The notes beneath the pieces are model-generated. The model made no database searches, was not told the origin of the DNA, and saw only the letters and a list, made by a program, of their open reading frames with translations. Shown piece after piece: positions 1-28,983 of a stretch of DNA of 64,000 nucleotides. The first letter of the stretch is position 1. Each line of letters begins with the position of its first letter. Location: NCBI RefSeq assembly GCF_037975245.1, contig NC_092579.1, positions 17,791,678 to 17,855,677 on the forward strand, written 5' to 3'. The stretch comes from Apostichopus japonicus (taxonomy: Eukaryota > Echinodermata > Holothuroidea > Aspidochirotida > Stichopodidae). The position numbers were made by a program, and so were the translations under genes.

Positions 1-360
1 AAAGACGAAAAGAGGGCACATGAATATACTATGTAAAGATGAAAGAGGGGACATGAATATACTATGTAAAGATGAAAGAAGGGAGATGAATTTACTATGT
101 AAAGATGAAAAGACTAAGGGACATGAATATACTATGTAAAGACGAAAAGAGGGGACGTGAATATACTATGTAAAGATGAAAAGAGGGGACATGAATATAC
201 TATGTAAAGATGAAAAGACTAAGGGACATGAATATACTATGTAAAGATGAAAGAATGTACATGAATATACTATGTAAAGATGAAAGAAGGGACATGGATA
301 TACTATGTAAAAATGAAAAGAGGGAACATGAATATACTATGTTAAGATGAAAAGAGGGGA
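1..360. repeat. 34-bp minisatellite
   Basis: About ten head-to-tail copies of a 34-bp unit reading roughly GTAAAGATGAAAAGAGGGGA followed by CATGAATATACTAT. Copies differ by small indels in the purine run (AGAGGGG, AGAAGGG, AGACTAAGGG). The array runs off the left edge of the window. It lies downstream of SLC23 copy C exon 1 on the minus strand, so it is probably inside that gene's first intron. Confidence 0.9.
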
Positions 361-465
361 CAATGTAAGGGGAGGGGTGTCTCCCTCCCCTTTGAGAACT
401 TTTTGAACAATAATTTGAAGGTCCTTAGATGCTATCTGGTGCAATGTTTTGCCAGTTTCATCATT
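361..465. mobile_element. Fragment of hAT-like MITE (same family as 54263-54634)
   Basis: The stretch with GGGGAGGGGTGTCTCCCTCC, then a TTTTTTGAA-like run and GATGCTATCTGGTGCAAT, resembles the interior of the complete MITE at 54263-54634, which has GGGGAGGGGGTGTCCCCCTC and later GATGCAATTTGGTGCAAT. No terminal repeats or target duplication are visible, so this is a truncated piece. Confidence 0.5.
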
Positions 466-1013
466 ATCATATGATATCATATTATCAACTCATTTTGTTT
501 CCTGTTTGAATTCTTTTACATGTTCTTTTACATATTATATCAGAAAGACAAACATAGTGCTCATTTACAATTTTCTCCAGTACGCTGATTTTTGTTTATT
601 GTCCAATGTCTGAACTTTTGACGAACCTAACTGATGGACAATATAAACTTTCATATTTTGTTAGACAGCCAGATGTGCAGTGGCCTAAAAACAAATATCG
701 TATTAGCCGTGTAATAATTATTTATAGGGAGCGCTTATCACGTAATTGCTAGCTTAGCTTCATAACATGCTGTTCGAGCAACAACTTAGGATGAGAACGA
801 ACGTTGTCGACGTTGTTGTGCATACGGTTCGTGACACTCCATCGAGTGCGGTTAGGTAGGCAATTTGTATTTTATTACGCAGTGGCCAACTGTAGGCTTG
901 TAATAGTCTATAGGCTCAATTGAGCTAATTGCATCTGCCAAACTAAGTAGCTGAATCAGTAGGCCTGAATGAAATACCATGCCAAACAAAAAAAAGTTTT
1001 AACGTTTTTTCGA

Positions 1014-1072
1014 CACTGAAAAAGGGGGAGCACTTGCTCCCACTGCCCCCCCCCTGGGTACGTCCCTGCTTG
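1014..1072. mobile_element. hAT-type terminal fragment
   Basis: The segment contains GGGGGAGCACTTGCTCCCAC and a C run, and ends CTGGGTACGTCCCTG. Read on the minus strand this begins CAGGGACGTACCCAG, the CAGGGRCG-style terminus common in hAT elements. Only one end is present, so it is a remnant. The assignment rests on the terminus only. Confidence 0.4.
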
Positions 1073-1428
1073 AGAGTGGATCGAATGTTTTTGCCTTGGG
1101 TGACTTTTCTCTAATGATTCTGGCAAAGATAGTGCGTAGGATACCTGTTCCTTTCAGATCCACAGGATACAGTATAGATCGCCTCCAGCCTTCAACGAAC
1201 GGATCATTGCAGTAACTATTTCCATTACAAAAAATTGGAGCATAAAGTTTGCAGTTTGATGACTTTTCATGTCATACATATTGACAAATATTGAACGCAG
1301 ATAAATAAGTTCATGATATAAATAGACTGGAGAATTCTTTTTTGGGCAGTTTGAAATCCCAGCCCCCCCCCCCACTCCACCTCATAAATCATAAAACACA
1401 GAGGCCAGTATATATCAGTCAAACTCAC

Positions 1429-1590
1429 CTGCAAACTAAGAACCAGTAGTTGTGGTAACGGTGGAATATCGTCGATACCATAGACTAGATCAGAACCTGC
1501 AGTTCCATTCTCTTCCACTGGCCTCTCTCTACTCTCATTCGTCTCTTGACCATTGTCGATCTTCTCTTCTTGGGACTGAAGTGAAGTCAT
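1429..1590 (-). CDS. SLC23A1-like: SLC23-family transporter copy C, first coding exon only
   Basis: The Met codon is at 1588-1590 and the exon ends at 1429 before a GTGAGT donor, giving 54 codons that end in phase 0. The C-terminal part of the exon (YGIDDIPPLPQLLVLSLQ) matches the SLC23 pattern YGIEDxPPW, a cytosolic N-terminal segment leading into TM1. It ends on the same Gln as exon 1 of the two complete copies at 4588-20217 and 24196-35183. The preceding residues are acidic and low in complexity, as in those copies. No exon 2 is recognisable between 1 and 1428, so the rest of the gene lies left of the window or the gene is a 5' fragment. What I see is one exon; that the gene is complete and functional is not shown. 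Confidence 0.75.
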
Positions 1591-4587
1591 CTTGATGCCG
1601 ATTTATCTCGATGAGTAATAAGTTGGCAAAGTTCGGGAACAGACAAAGCTATTGCTTATATACCTGTTGTTGCGCCTCGCGGGGTTTGGCTTTTTTGTGG
1701 ATGCGATGATACAGCCGTACCCAGCATATATATAGATACAAATTTACTTTCTTGGCGATTCCTATATAGAAAGAGCCGTAATAACTGATTATCGTCTACT
1801 ATCTATATAAAGATATATGAACCGTGGAACTTGGATGTATGGGTACACCGGCTATGCAGTGTATATGTTTCACGTGAGATATCGTATGCAATGAAGGGCA
1901 TTCACCGTGGGTGGTGGTGGAAAATGCTAACTTTAACTCAATTGTTTTTAGGTATAGGGACTGCACAATGAATTTTTTTTGCACATTCAATGTAGCATTG
2001 GAATGAATGATGAAAATGCACAGAATCTCGACTAGGGTCTAATATGTTTATTTTTGAGTACCAAATGTGAAATATTTTGTATGTTGAAGCAGGACGGTGG
2101 TATGATACCTTCGTGTCTGTTCGTAAAGGGTAAATGCTGATTATACTGTCAAAGTATACTGTGAAAAGTATGGATGCAAAAACACCCCCCCAAAAAAAAA
2201 TAATAATAATAATAATAATGAGAAGTAGCCTAAGTGCTGACCAGCTATTGTCATTACAATACACTGTTGAAAGGATCATATACTCTGTGCTATATTGGAA
2301 TATATTGTAAATTACACAGACTGAAATCAGATACAACCTTACTAATAATAAATTTCTATGAGAATATCTTGCACATGTCGCTGGTTCAATCACCTCATAA
2401 ATATCGTTAAACGTCGTTAATTGGTTTCCCTACCATCAACTTCAGATATTATTCAGGCTCACTCGGCAGAGAAGAAGAGAGATTTTCTTTAATTCTTTCA
2501 ACTTGCATTGAAGAATGCCTTTATTATGCAGCCTTTAATACTTGATGTGCCATTATAGTGAGAGACGTGATAAAAAGAAGGGAGAGAAATTAATTGCTAC
2601 TCTGTCTCCTGTCACCCTGTCCATGTTCTACCCCTTTAAACATAGGTCGTGTCATACATAGGTCGTGTCAAAGTTAAAGCGCTAAGCTTCCCCCCCCCCC
2701 CTCTAATCCTTTCACGGTCTTAAGAAAGTGATAGCCAGTACGCAAAATATGTTATAAAAACAGGCTGGGTTTTAACAGCTCCTTAATGTGATACTTAGAA
2801 ATGGTTGCATTGCAAGTGCACTGTCAGTGTTATAGATGTGTACACGGACTATAGATATGAAAAAGGCGAACTTATTAAAAGCAAGAAGGTGGGGGCGAGG
2901 AGGGTGATGGGAGGGGAGGGGAGGGGAGGTATAAATATATTCCCAAGACACATGAACAGGGTCATAGTTTGTCACTGTGAACGCAGAACACCTCTTTAGA
3001 AATGATTAGAAATTTCAGGGGAAAAAATTGACAATGTTTATTGTTATCCTTCTGTTTTATATTATAATTAAATTAAATCAATTAATAATAATATGTTCAA
3101 ATATAATGCCAGAAGCAAATTCGGATCAACAGGGCATCGACACTATATTACATATCATGATTTCATATCTGATTGCGTGCGTGCGTGCGATGGTGCGTGG
3201 GTGCCGTGCGTGTGAGCGCGTGAAGAGGTACCAGCAGAAGCCCTGATTGATCCCTGGTACTGATCAGCTAAATATGATGGTTGTGTTTGGGCCGCCGTAA
3301 TTCCATGTAGGTATTTTGGTGAAAATAGATGGCAGATTAAACAGATGGATTTTTGTTTAAAAATATAGAAATGGAATAGAAGATTTGAGTAGTGTACATC
3401 CGCTCGAAAGGTTTACCATTGTCGGAGTAAAGAGGTAAAAGTACCTAAGGTAAAGCTTTCTTAAGCATATTATCAGTAACCATCTTTATTTATCCTGTCT
3501 TTAAATGAAAGAGCATAAATTAAGACACAGATAGTGTGAAAATAGGGAGGATCGAAGGTGGTATAAACCATTTAAAAAATCTTTGGTTAAATGTTGATAT
3601 TACTCCGAGCGAGCAGATGGAAGGGTGGTGGTTCAGTATGCTAAACCTGCTCCTCTTCTAGCTTAAAATCTAAACGGTCATGGTATGGAAGTTTGCAAGT
3701 ACCATGATAAGCCAATATCTGAGCTATCATGTGGTGGGTAGGATATACCAGTTGAAAACTTCTATCTATGCTTTGGCAGGTCTTGAAAGTGACGAGTTTA
3801 GTGTGTAAGTCAATGGAATAATTAGTTGTGGTGCGAGACCAACATGTGCTCTGGTAAGACGCCATTTTTTCTTCTTGCATGTATCCTAATTTTTACACAG
3901 CGCCATCTATTATATGATTAACTCTCTTCTGAGCAGTGTCCATCTTATGAAATTCCAGGGGCCCCTTATTAAGTGTCGTTTTGTAAAAAGTGCCCCTTTA
4001 GCAAAGAAACATTGAAAATACTTGAATTTGTGCTAGGAAGGATCTATCATTTTGTAACCATTCTAGTAAACGTTGTGCTTTCCCTCCTCAAGAAAAAGTA
4101 ACGTATCCCACAGTTCCTCGAATTTTGTGCGCCCCACCTACTCATTGAACCCTCTACCAGCCACCCATCCCCCTCTCCCTCGTCGACATGCAAGTAGCTC
4201 ATGCCATGACTACAGGCTTAATTCTATCATACTCTAATGTGTATGAGATAGAACGAACTTTGTTAGTTATTGTTAATTCGATTTCTGGCTGTAAAATATC
4301 TTCACCCACTTAGGAAAAGTCTTGGACGGATGATTTCATAACTACAGTTTGAAACCTCACGACTCTAATTGGGTGAATCTTGTAAGAGTGGAGCTGATAT
4401 GGGCTGATGTTTATATTGTCATTGAAAGTTGAAGAAAGTTGTAACTTAATTCCGCCTTTTGGGACTAGAAGAAACACCATACATCATTGTAGTAGTCAAA
4501 TGACGTAATTTCCGGTAGGGAAAACAAAAGATATTCATTAATTGGGGAAGATGTTACACAACTAATTTGTTTATCTTCGAAATCATT
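1591..4587. other. Spacer between SLC23 copies C and A
   Basis: About 3 kb upstream of copy C and downstream of copy A. It should contain the copy C promoter and the copy A 3' UTR. Visible features are only an (AAT)n tract near 2199-2219, poly-C runs near 2690 and a GT-rich tract at 3174-3215. I see no convincing coding sequence; the short open frames have no family resemblance or splice context. Confidence 0.6.
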
Positions 4588-20217
<15,630 letters not shown>

Positions 20218-23200
20218 GTTGAAGTATATGTACCGTAACAATATTGTTAACTTAAAACGAATTTAGCTGGAATTATTCAATATAATGATTGTTTTTGGTT
20301 TTCACATTTTACGGTATACAGTACATTGTACTACATTGCAGGCAAAGCTATGTACGGTGGCCTTAACGAGACATATAAGCCAAACAGATGTATTTAGCTA
20401 TATAGCTCTCTTGATGAAAACTTTCTTACTATGCAATACAGTAAATATATTATTTATATTAGTCAAAGTATTTAACACTAAAAACCATTTCTACAATGGA
20501 AAATCAGCTTAACGGACCAAAGCAAACGATATCATGCATAAATTTGTTTCAAACTTTCAGCGTATCGCTGTTTGATAAGAAGCTAGCGTTTGACATAAAA
20601 CAGTCTGAAAGAAAGAATGTTTCAGCCACGCGTCCGTAGTTCAGAATCTGTAGAACTGTGGTAGAAAATTTTGTTTATGACACTACTCTTAACGACAATG
20701 TTTAACAAAGCCTTTTAATTAATTCAGTGAATGACGCAGCTTGATGGATGTTATTTACCTTGACCAAAGGTTTCAACTTTTTGCCTGTTGATTTTGTGAT
20801 GTGGCTACGATTAAGAATTATTTTCGCTCGCAATTATAGTCTAACGCTAAATGTAGAAATTTTGAACAAACTCGACTTGTGTGTGTCACATTATGGCTCT
20901 ATAGACCATCCTCAGTGATTATTTCAGTCTGTCTCCATAAAAAATCCTATTGCCATATTTCTCTACCCCCCCATTCCCCCACCAAATAAAGCAGTACCTT
21001 ATCTAGTTCCCCTTACCCCGTACTACCCCCGTTCCTTCATCTATCACCGCATTGAGATTAAAAGTGCCTATACTTTTAAATTAATTAAAATATGTATAAA
21101 TGAAAATTTCTGAATGTTCCAAAGTGTCAAAATTAAAACGAGTGATTCACTACTATGAGCAGGATCTCGAATTGGCTGTTCTACATTGCCAGAGAACATA
21201 CGAGTGCATGGTTACACTGTATCTGGGGTGTTTCGGGGATTCTTGGGGGTAAGCTATAATCTAATGTGAGACAGTGGTTGGAGATGTTGGGACAACGGAC
21301 AGGGGTACCCCACCAGTGGAAATTACTCTCCTTAAATCTGGAGTCCTACCTATCATTTTCCAGTAGTTTTCAATTGGTTACATCATAAGCTCACCTAGGT
21401 TAATAAAGGGGGGGGGGGGGCGGACTCTGGCAGTGGTGGCCCACCAATATAAATTACTGGAAATGCCCATCCCTTACATATGAAGTGATAGCTATCATTT
21501 TCGAGGAGGTTTCAACTCGTTACCTCATAAGCTGACCTAGGTCAATGAGGGGGATAGGCATTTTGGGGGTCCACTGGCAGGGGTACCCCACTAATAGAAA
21601 TTACTGGAAATGCCCATCCCTTATATATGAAGTGATACCTATCATTTTCCAGGAGGTTTCAACTGGTTACCTCATGAAATGACCTAGGTCATGGAGGGGA
21701 TGCATCATTTGGGGGTCCACTGGCAGGGGTACCCCACTAATAGTAATTGCTGGAAATGCCCATCCCTTACATAGAGTCCTGCCTATCATTTTCCAGTAGT
21801 TTTCAACTGGTTACCTCATGAGCTGACCTAGGTCAATGAGGGGAGGGGCATTTGGGGGGTCCACTGGCAGGGATACCCCACCAATACAAATTACTGGAAA
21901 TGGTCCATCCCTTGTATCTGAAGTCCTAACCATCATTTTCCAGTAGGGTTCAAGTGGTTACCTCATGAGCTGACCTAGGCCATCAGTGAGGGTTCAATTA
22001 TTGATGACTGGCGAAGCTACCCCACCACCAATAATCACTGGCGATGGCCATTTGTTGCTCTTGGGGCCATACCTGACACATTGTTCTTACTTTGATGGGG
22101 TTACCATGAAAGCTGATCTAGTTAAGCTTTTAGGTGAATTTAAAATTGCCCTCCCAGCCACACCCACCACAGCAGGTTTGCCAGTCGTCTGGTTTCATAA
22201 ACAGGAATGCACTGTGAACATTGTGATGTACAAGGCAATTGGTTACCTTCCCAGCTAACCAAACCCTCTGGGCTCCCGCTCTATAAGTGGGAGGCCTTTT
22301 GCAAGGAAAACATGGCAATATGGAAACGTACCATAATATAAAAGTCTGTCATTTATTTTGAATACTTTTAGCACCTCATATCCATTTATATTTAACACTT
22401 AGAATAGTCAAGTTGGTGTAATTGACATACACTTGGTTACGTATAACAACCTTGATCTAAAAGCCGGGTAATTGCTATAGATTTAGAAACAATATTTTTT
22501 AACTATCAATATTGCCGACAATAAAGTTTGATACGCCTTGGTCGAGTACAGGTGTCTATCGATGATATGCAATGGTGTATCGGGAACTCATACCTACGCC
22601 TTAACCCACCATCCTTTATTTTGGCACGGTAGGGCTAATTGTTTGCCAGTAATCTATTTCTGATCATAGGCGGGGGAAGGGAGGCGGTAGGTGTCGGGAT
22701 CATGATGTGTAGTCCTACCTAGTGACGTTACGTGCCCCGTACTACCCGGAAATTTATGAGAGGGATTCGCGAGTGGGGGGTAGGGGGACCTTACCTCGTG
22801 TGCCGCACCCCACTTATTAGGCTATTCATACAATCAGTATTTATTTTTTTTTACAATAATTTAAGAGATTTTTGCCTTGAGAATAACAAAGTTGAATACC
22901 GTCAGCGATACAATTAAAGTATAGGTTATATAATCATGAATAATTGCATTAGTCATAGAATATCTGCAAAACACCAAATTAAATGCGACTGTATGTCAAT
23001 CTGTTTATCAATTTATCAAACTTTTAGTGTCTTTCATTTTCTCATAGATCCGATGGGGAGGATGAGATATGAGAATTTCCTTTTCCAGTTGGGTCATATA
23101 CAGCTATGTCACTTGCCACAACAGCAGTTGCCATGGTAAAGGTTGGTTTTCCCGAATAGCTACTCTCGGGGAGGAGGGGGGATCACCCATGGTGGGGTAC

Positions 23201-24195
23201 CCCAGGGTGATCGGAAGTTCATGACTGAGGGAGCGGTCAAAACGTGTCCGTGTGTGTGTATATGTGGGTGCGGTGTAATTGTGCATATGTGTGTGTCCCA
23301 TTTTGTGTAAGAACTTTTCTATTTTTTCTTTAGTCCAAGGGAAATCATTGAATTGACATGGAATATTAACAGGTATAATTGCAATTTCAAGAACTGTCAA
23401 AATATGTGGTTGATATGGGATCCGAGGACAAAGGTCAGTGGTAAAAAATTCATATATGTATATTTTTGGCACAATTTTGTGTCACAAATTCCTCCTACTT
23501 GGCTAGACCGATTTTCTTCAAACTTGGTGGAAAGGTACCCAGGGTGAACCATTGTGTCTCGCATACCCCCGGAACCAAAGGACAATGGTCAGAAGTCAAA
23601 TTTAGTGCAAATCGTAGTTTTGCTATAACTCCAGGGGGAAATACTGAATGATATAGAACAATCACAGGTATCATGGAAATGCCAAGTATTATGAAAATAT
23701 GTGGTCGCCATGGGAACCGAGGTCAAAGGTCGTACCATTACCCAGTTCTTTCACTGATTGACAATGAGTGGTTATCTTCTTAGTGTTAAAAAGTTAGTAT
23801 AAAATGAAAAAAAAGAGCAAAATTTTACAATAATTTTTTAACAGTTAAAAGTATGATTCTGGAGTCAGTACTCCAAGCCTAGTTTTCTTCAGTGTGTGGT
23901 TCACAAAAGAATGTAGTCAATGTTAACTTCAAAACGGTATTAACAAATTGCGTAGCCTATATATAAGAAATGTGTTCAATCAGTTGAAATCAGTGCAATT
24001 GCTGGCGATGAGATATGCAACTCCGTGGATTGCCATCTTGTTGCTCAATTTCCTCGAAAACGTTCTTGCTTATAGGATCGCATGTCAGAACAAAGTTATG
24101 TTTAACCAAAGTATGAACATATGGATGATTCTTGGTTTCCAAGTTTTGTATCTTCCTTATTAAAAAGACAGAAGTCCTGATCGTGAAACGCGAAT
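20218..24195. other. Spacer between SLC23 copies A and B, with repeats
   Basis: About 4 kb. It should hold the copy A promoter (right of 20217) and the copy B 3' UTR. It contains a 145-bp tandem array (separate entry) and, at about 23330-23740, two diverged copies of a ~300-bp repeat marked by AAAATATGTGGT(T/C)G and CGAGG(A/T)CAAAGGTC. I see no coding sequence with family resemblance or splice context. Confidence 0.6.
21230..22060. repeat. ~145-bp tandem repeat, about six copies
   Basis: The marker GGGGGTCCACTGGCAGGG recurs at about 21566, 21711 and 21856, with more diverged copies on both sides. Other shared blocks are TACCCCACTAATA, ATTACTGGAAATGCCCATCC, TATCATTTTCCAG and GGTTACCTCATGA. 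The array lies about 1-1.8 kb upstream of the copy A start codon. Confidence 0.85.
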
Positions 24196-26963
24196 TCATT
24201 GTTCAACTGTCTCTAAAGTCATAGGTTCTTTTTCACACACTTGATCATAACTTGACTGTCTGCTCTTTTTAGAGAATCCACGAAAAGTAGGACTCAACGG
24301 GAAAAAGGCCGCATATCTTGAACGTCGAATGAGATTCATACCGACGGGTAAATTATAACAACTTTTAACAATCGTTTTGACCTCTTGACCTTGGTTAGAT
24401 TCGGCCTCTGTACCACCTGAAGTTTCGAATCGTGGACCAAGACCTCTGTCCACCAGGGAACCTTGTAATTGAAAGATAAAAACATTGTTTAAGATGTTCT
24501 TGAATGGACCCCATGCAGCAGGGTCTTAGCAATGGGGGTGCATGGAATCTGATTGTTTTCAAACTTTCTAAATGGCTGAAATATAATATCATACGCACAC
24601 AAAGTCGTGTTCACTGCATAGCAACAATTAAGGTCGGCATTCCACTTTTCCCACCTGTATCGCAAAATGCTAGTTCTCTCTTTTTTTTAGGTGGGGGGGG
24701 GGGGGCGTATTTTGCCTTACTCTAGAGATCAATCATGATGTTAATCAAATCAAAATCATTTGTGAATCCTATAAGGCCGGATCTCTAAAGGGAAAGATGT
24801 ATGTATATGCAATAAAACCAGGTTTGTGGTTGGTTGGTTTCTCACAAATTGAAGAATATTTGTTTAAATTGCGTTGTTTTTTTCAGAATATGTAAAAAGG
24901 TTAACCGTACCTGGTATCAGGTTGTCAAACACCACTCCTGTTACGAAACCAACAAATATGCCCGTCTCCAGTAAAATTGTAGCAGAGGAATTGAATGTGG
25001 GAGAACCTGGACAAACAAAGAGAAATTATGATGAATATTGGGAAGGTGAGACAACTGCAAAGTTAAAACAGGATTCAAGTCAAAGTACAAGACGTTATAG
25101 TGATGTACAATATGTTATAGTGAATATGACGTCCCTTTCAAAATCCTTCATCCGTTATACGTGCTTTCAAGTATTCTGCCACATGATAATACAACAAAAT
25201 GAACAAGTAGTATATAGTTATCAACATAATTTGTGAGTTGGGAATGATTTGAGGAGACAGTGGTGCGGGGGGGGGGGGTGATGGGGGGGGTTGTGAAGGC
25301 AGCGGTAGATGATATATGTTTATGATACGTGATTTGCATGATTAATTATTACCTGTGTTGATAGCATTTGGGGTTTGCTTCAAGTATTCCGGCATGACAA
25401 TACCAAAGAACAAAGAGAGTCCAAGAACAAAGAGATTGCGAGATGAACTGAGATTAACTTTTTGTAGCAGAGAAATACCGATAGAGATTATCATTCCTGT
25501 ATGCAACGGAAGAAAATTGTGAGAGAAAGGTAGTTGTAAACAATGCAAGAATTGAAAAGACATGCTCAATCAGCAAGGGGGATGTAGCAGGAATGTACTT
25601 TTCATTCATTCGGTCGTTCGTTCTTTTCGTTCTTTTCGTTCGTTCGTTCGTACGTTCGTTCGTTCGTTCGTTCGTACGTTCGTTCGTTCGTTCGTTCGTT
25701 CGTTCGTTCGTTCGTTCGTTCGTTCGTTCGTTCGTTCGTTCGTTCGTTCGTTCGTTCGTTCGTTCGTTCGTTCGTTCGTTCGTTCGTTCGTTCGTTCGTT
25801 CGTTCGTTCGTTCGTTCGTTCGTTCGTTCGTTCGTTCGTTCGTTCGTTCGTTCGTTCGTTCGTTCGTTCGTTCGTTCGTTCGTTCGTTCGTTCGTTCGTT
25901 CGTTCGTTCGTTCGTTCGTTCGTTCGTTCGTTCGTTCGTTCGTTCGTTCGTTCGTTCGTTCGTTCGTTCGTTCGTTCGTTCATTCGTTCGTTCGTTCGTT
26001 CTTTTCGTTCGTTCGTTCGTTCGTTCGTTCGTTCGTTCGTTCGTTCGTTCGTTCGTTCGTTCGTTCGTTCGTTCGTTCGTTCGTTCGTTCGTTCTTTTCG
26101 TTCGTTCGTTCGTTCGTTCGTTCGTTCGTTCGTTCGTTCGTTCGTTCGTTCGTTCGTTCGTTCGTTCGTTCGTTCGTTCGTTCGTTCGTTCGTTCGTTCG
26201 TTCGTTCGTTAATTCATTCATTCGTATACCATTCATTCGTATATTTAAAAAGAAAAACACCTAATATAAAGATCATAATGAGTATACGGTCGCTGATGAA
26301 TTCCTCGCTGTAAGCAGATGGTTACGTCTCATCAAGCCTGAAGAAACGGGGTCAGGTGGAAACAGCACCACGGTCCCATGATCAATTAATGGGCCCGGGG
26401 AAATTAAATATCCTCATTTAAATACTTAAGGTAAAATGAAAAGTTTGAAAGGGGGCCGGCGATACAATCGTCTCATTATGGTACGGTACGGTATAAAGGA
26501 ATGGCAATCATCAAGTTACAAGCGCTCGGGTGCAGCCATTCTTTAATATGGAGGTCTATTAATTCGGTCAAATAACCGACACGTTTTGTAGTTATAATCT
26601 TTATGATATATACACTTGGTAATGGACAATCAAGTAAAGATCATAAACAAGTAAAGGTGCGATCGCTCAAGCAGGCACACATCTCTGGCTATCCTTTCTG
26701 GAAACTAAACTAACGGATAATATAAACAACGAACGGAGTTAATATTAGTCATTTGATATTGGTTTATCATAAATAGAAAGATACTCAATATATCCTTAGT
26801 AAGCATACATGCTGTGTTCACATAGTGACGGACCACTATAGAGGTCAATCAGAGTAAAGATCAAAGTCTTGAATATTATCTTTGTTATATTTATTGACTT
26901 GTTTGTCACAAGCGGCCCAAGAACGAAATTGCGAGTGAAATAACAGAGGGCAACCATCAGTGC

Positions 26964-27026
<63 letters not shown>

Positions 27027-28940
27027 TGCACGATGTAAACGACAGTCTCGTGGTGATCATTCTGAACACCTGAGATGTGTATACATGATATTTATACTAT
27101 AAAGAAATATCAAACACTGCCGCTATTTATGGGCGTGAAACAATAGCGCTAACACTGTAGTTTTTCTTTTACACTTAATGCCTGGCCTATACTACGTTAT
27201 CCTGATGACAATTTTAATTGTCATCAAGTCCTTTGCAGACCGCAATACAAACTGTATCCTTCCGCGCATTATGATCATAAGCGATATGCATCGATCCCCC
27301 CACCCATCCCCCACCCACCCCTTACCCATAAAAAGTTAAGGGAAATCTAAGATATAGGCCTATGTTGTTTGGGCTACAACATCTAACTTCTATAAAATGA
27401 TATTGTTAGTATAGGCACCATATCTCTCATATGGACATTAAAATAGCGAAATTAATATCAAAAATTTCAAATTTCAAATCAATAAAAAGCTAACAAGAAT
27501 CTAGACTGAGATTTTGTACCTGTTTTAGCGATAAGAGTGCCTCCTAGTACAGGTGAGGGAATGGTCGCGAAGAAGGAAGATAATACTTGGAGGAATCCCA
27601 TCATTATAAAGAATACACCAACCCCTTGAACCACTCGACGACTAGCAACCTGCGTTAGATGACGTCATGGAAACAAAGAAAACGAAACACAAAGTTGAGA
27701 TTTTCTCAAAATGTGGTGCGTGCGGTATGTGTTATTGACAGCAATAACAGTTGGGCAAATAGTTTACCCAACAATGGGTACGTTTTGATCAAATCAAATT
27801 TTGTGTTAAAATTTTGCCTCCCCCCCCCCCACCCCCACCAACGAAATAGTAAAATACAGACGACTTTAACCAATTTATCACTAATTATCACTAAAATAGT
27901 TAAGCAGTAGTAAGTTTATACTGGTTTTGATGAGGAAAAAAAAACGTTACCTCGAAATTTGATTAGATAGTAAACATTGGGTAAAATGTTTCCCCAACTT
28001 TTTTAAAAGTGGCTGTAGAAAAACAAGACATATCAATAATAGACTGAATGTTGATTGTGCCTTCAGATGGCAATGCTTATACAAGCAACACCTCTCTATT
28101 TATGTGGTTATTTTGGTACCAACATTATCTAGATCATTTGATCAATATTTCAGTGTACAATTTGCTGTAACTCTGCTTATTATAATTTTCCATTCGAAAT
28201 GGCAACTTGGTTTCCCTTTGTACGATAATTTATTAAAATGTCACGTTTTCCACATTTATTGGTATCCGCATTTGAGATAACGGTACCCACATAGATTAAA
28301 GGATATATTCACATGCATTCTATATGTTAATATACGTCACTGAATTTTCCTCTTGTTTTTGTATTTTTATTGCACTTCAATTGTTTTCAGTTATATAATA
28401 TGAATCGAAGCATTATAGGCTATAACTTCTTTGTGGAGTACTTGGAGCCAATAATCAATAATTAATTAATTAATCAATACAAAATATCAATAATTCCTAA
28501 CCTTTATACCCTTTACGGTGTTTCTAATATTTTTCGCTGAAGGGTTTTGCTCTTCAGTACAAATTAATGTTAGAAATTAAATAAATGTTTAAAAAAATAC
28601 CTTTGTTATTCCTATTATGACGATGGGTGCCGAGTATGACGCAGTACCCGTACCTGTCCCCCAAATACATGACAACACACCGCCAAGGCCTTCTACAGCA
28701 ATTCCGCGATTAATCGCGTGGTCTGGTGGAGTTGGAACGTCACAGATAGCTGCGCATGCGTTGTAATGTCCCATCGATTCCACAATTGAGGCGATGACTG
28801 CAGCCAACATGCCGAAAGAGGCAGCCAGGGTCGGTCTGGGCCACACGATTTGACCTTTTAATATATTGATGGTACAAAAAGGAAGTAAAATTTCAAATGT
28901 TACCTGTTGACAAATCAAAAGGCCTCATATGTTATATATT

Positions 28941-28983
<43 letters not shown>

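Noticed and set aside
1-360. CRISPR-like array of short direct repeats
   Set aside because: Units are contiguous with no unique spacers and the DNA is eukaryotic: a minisatellite.
25454-26264. Long open frames encoding NERT or FVRS repeats, up to 268 codons, on both strands
   Set aside because: They are pure translations of the (TTCG)n microsatellite, present in all frames, with no start context or splice support.
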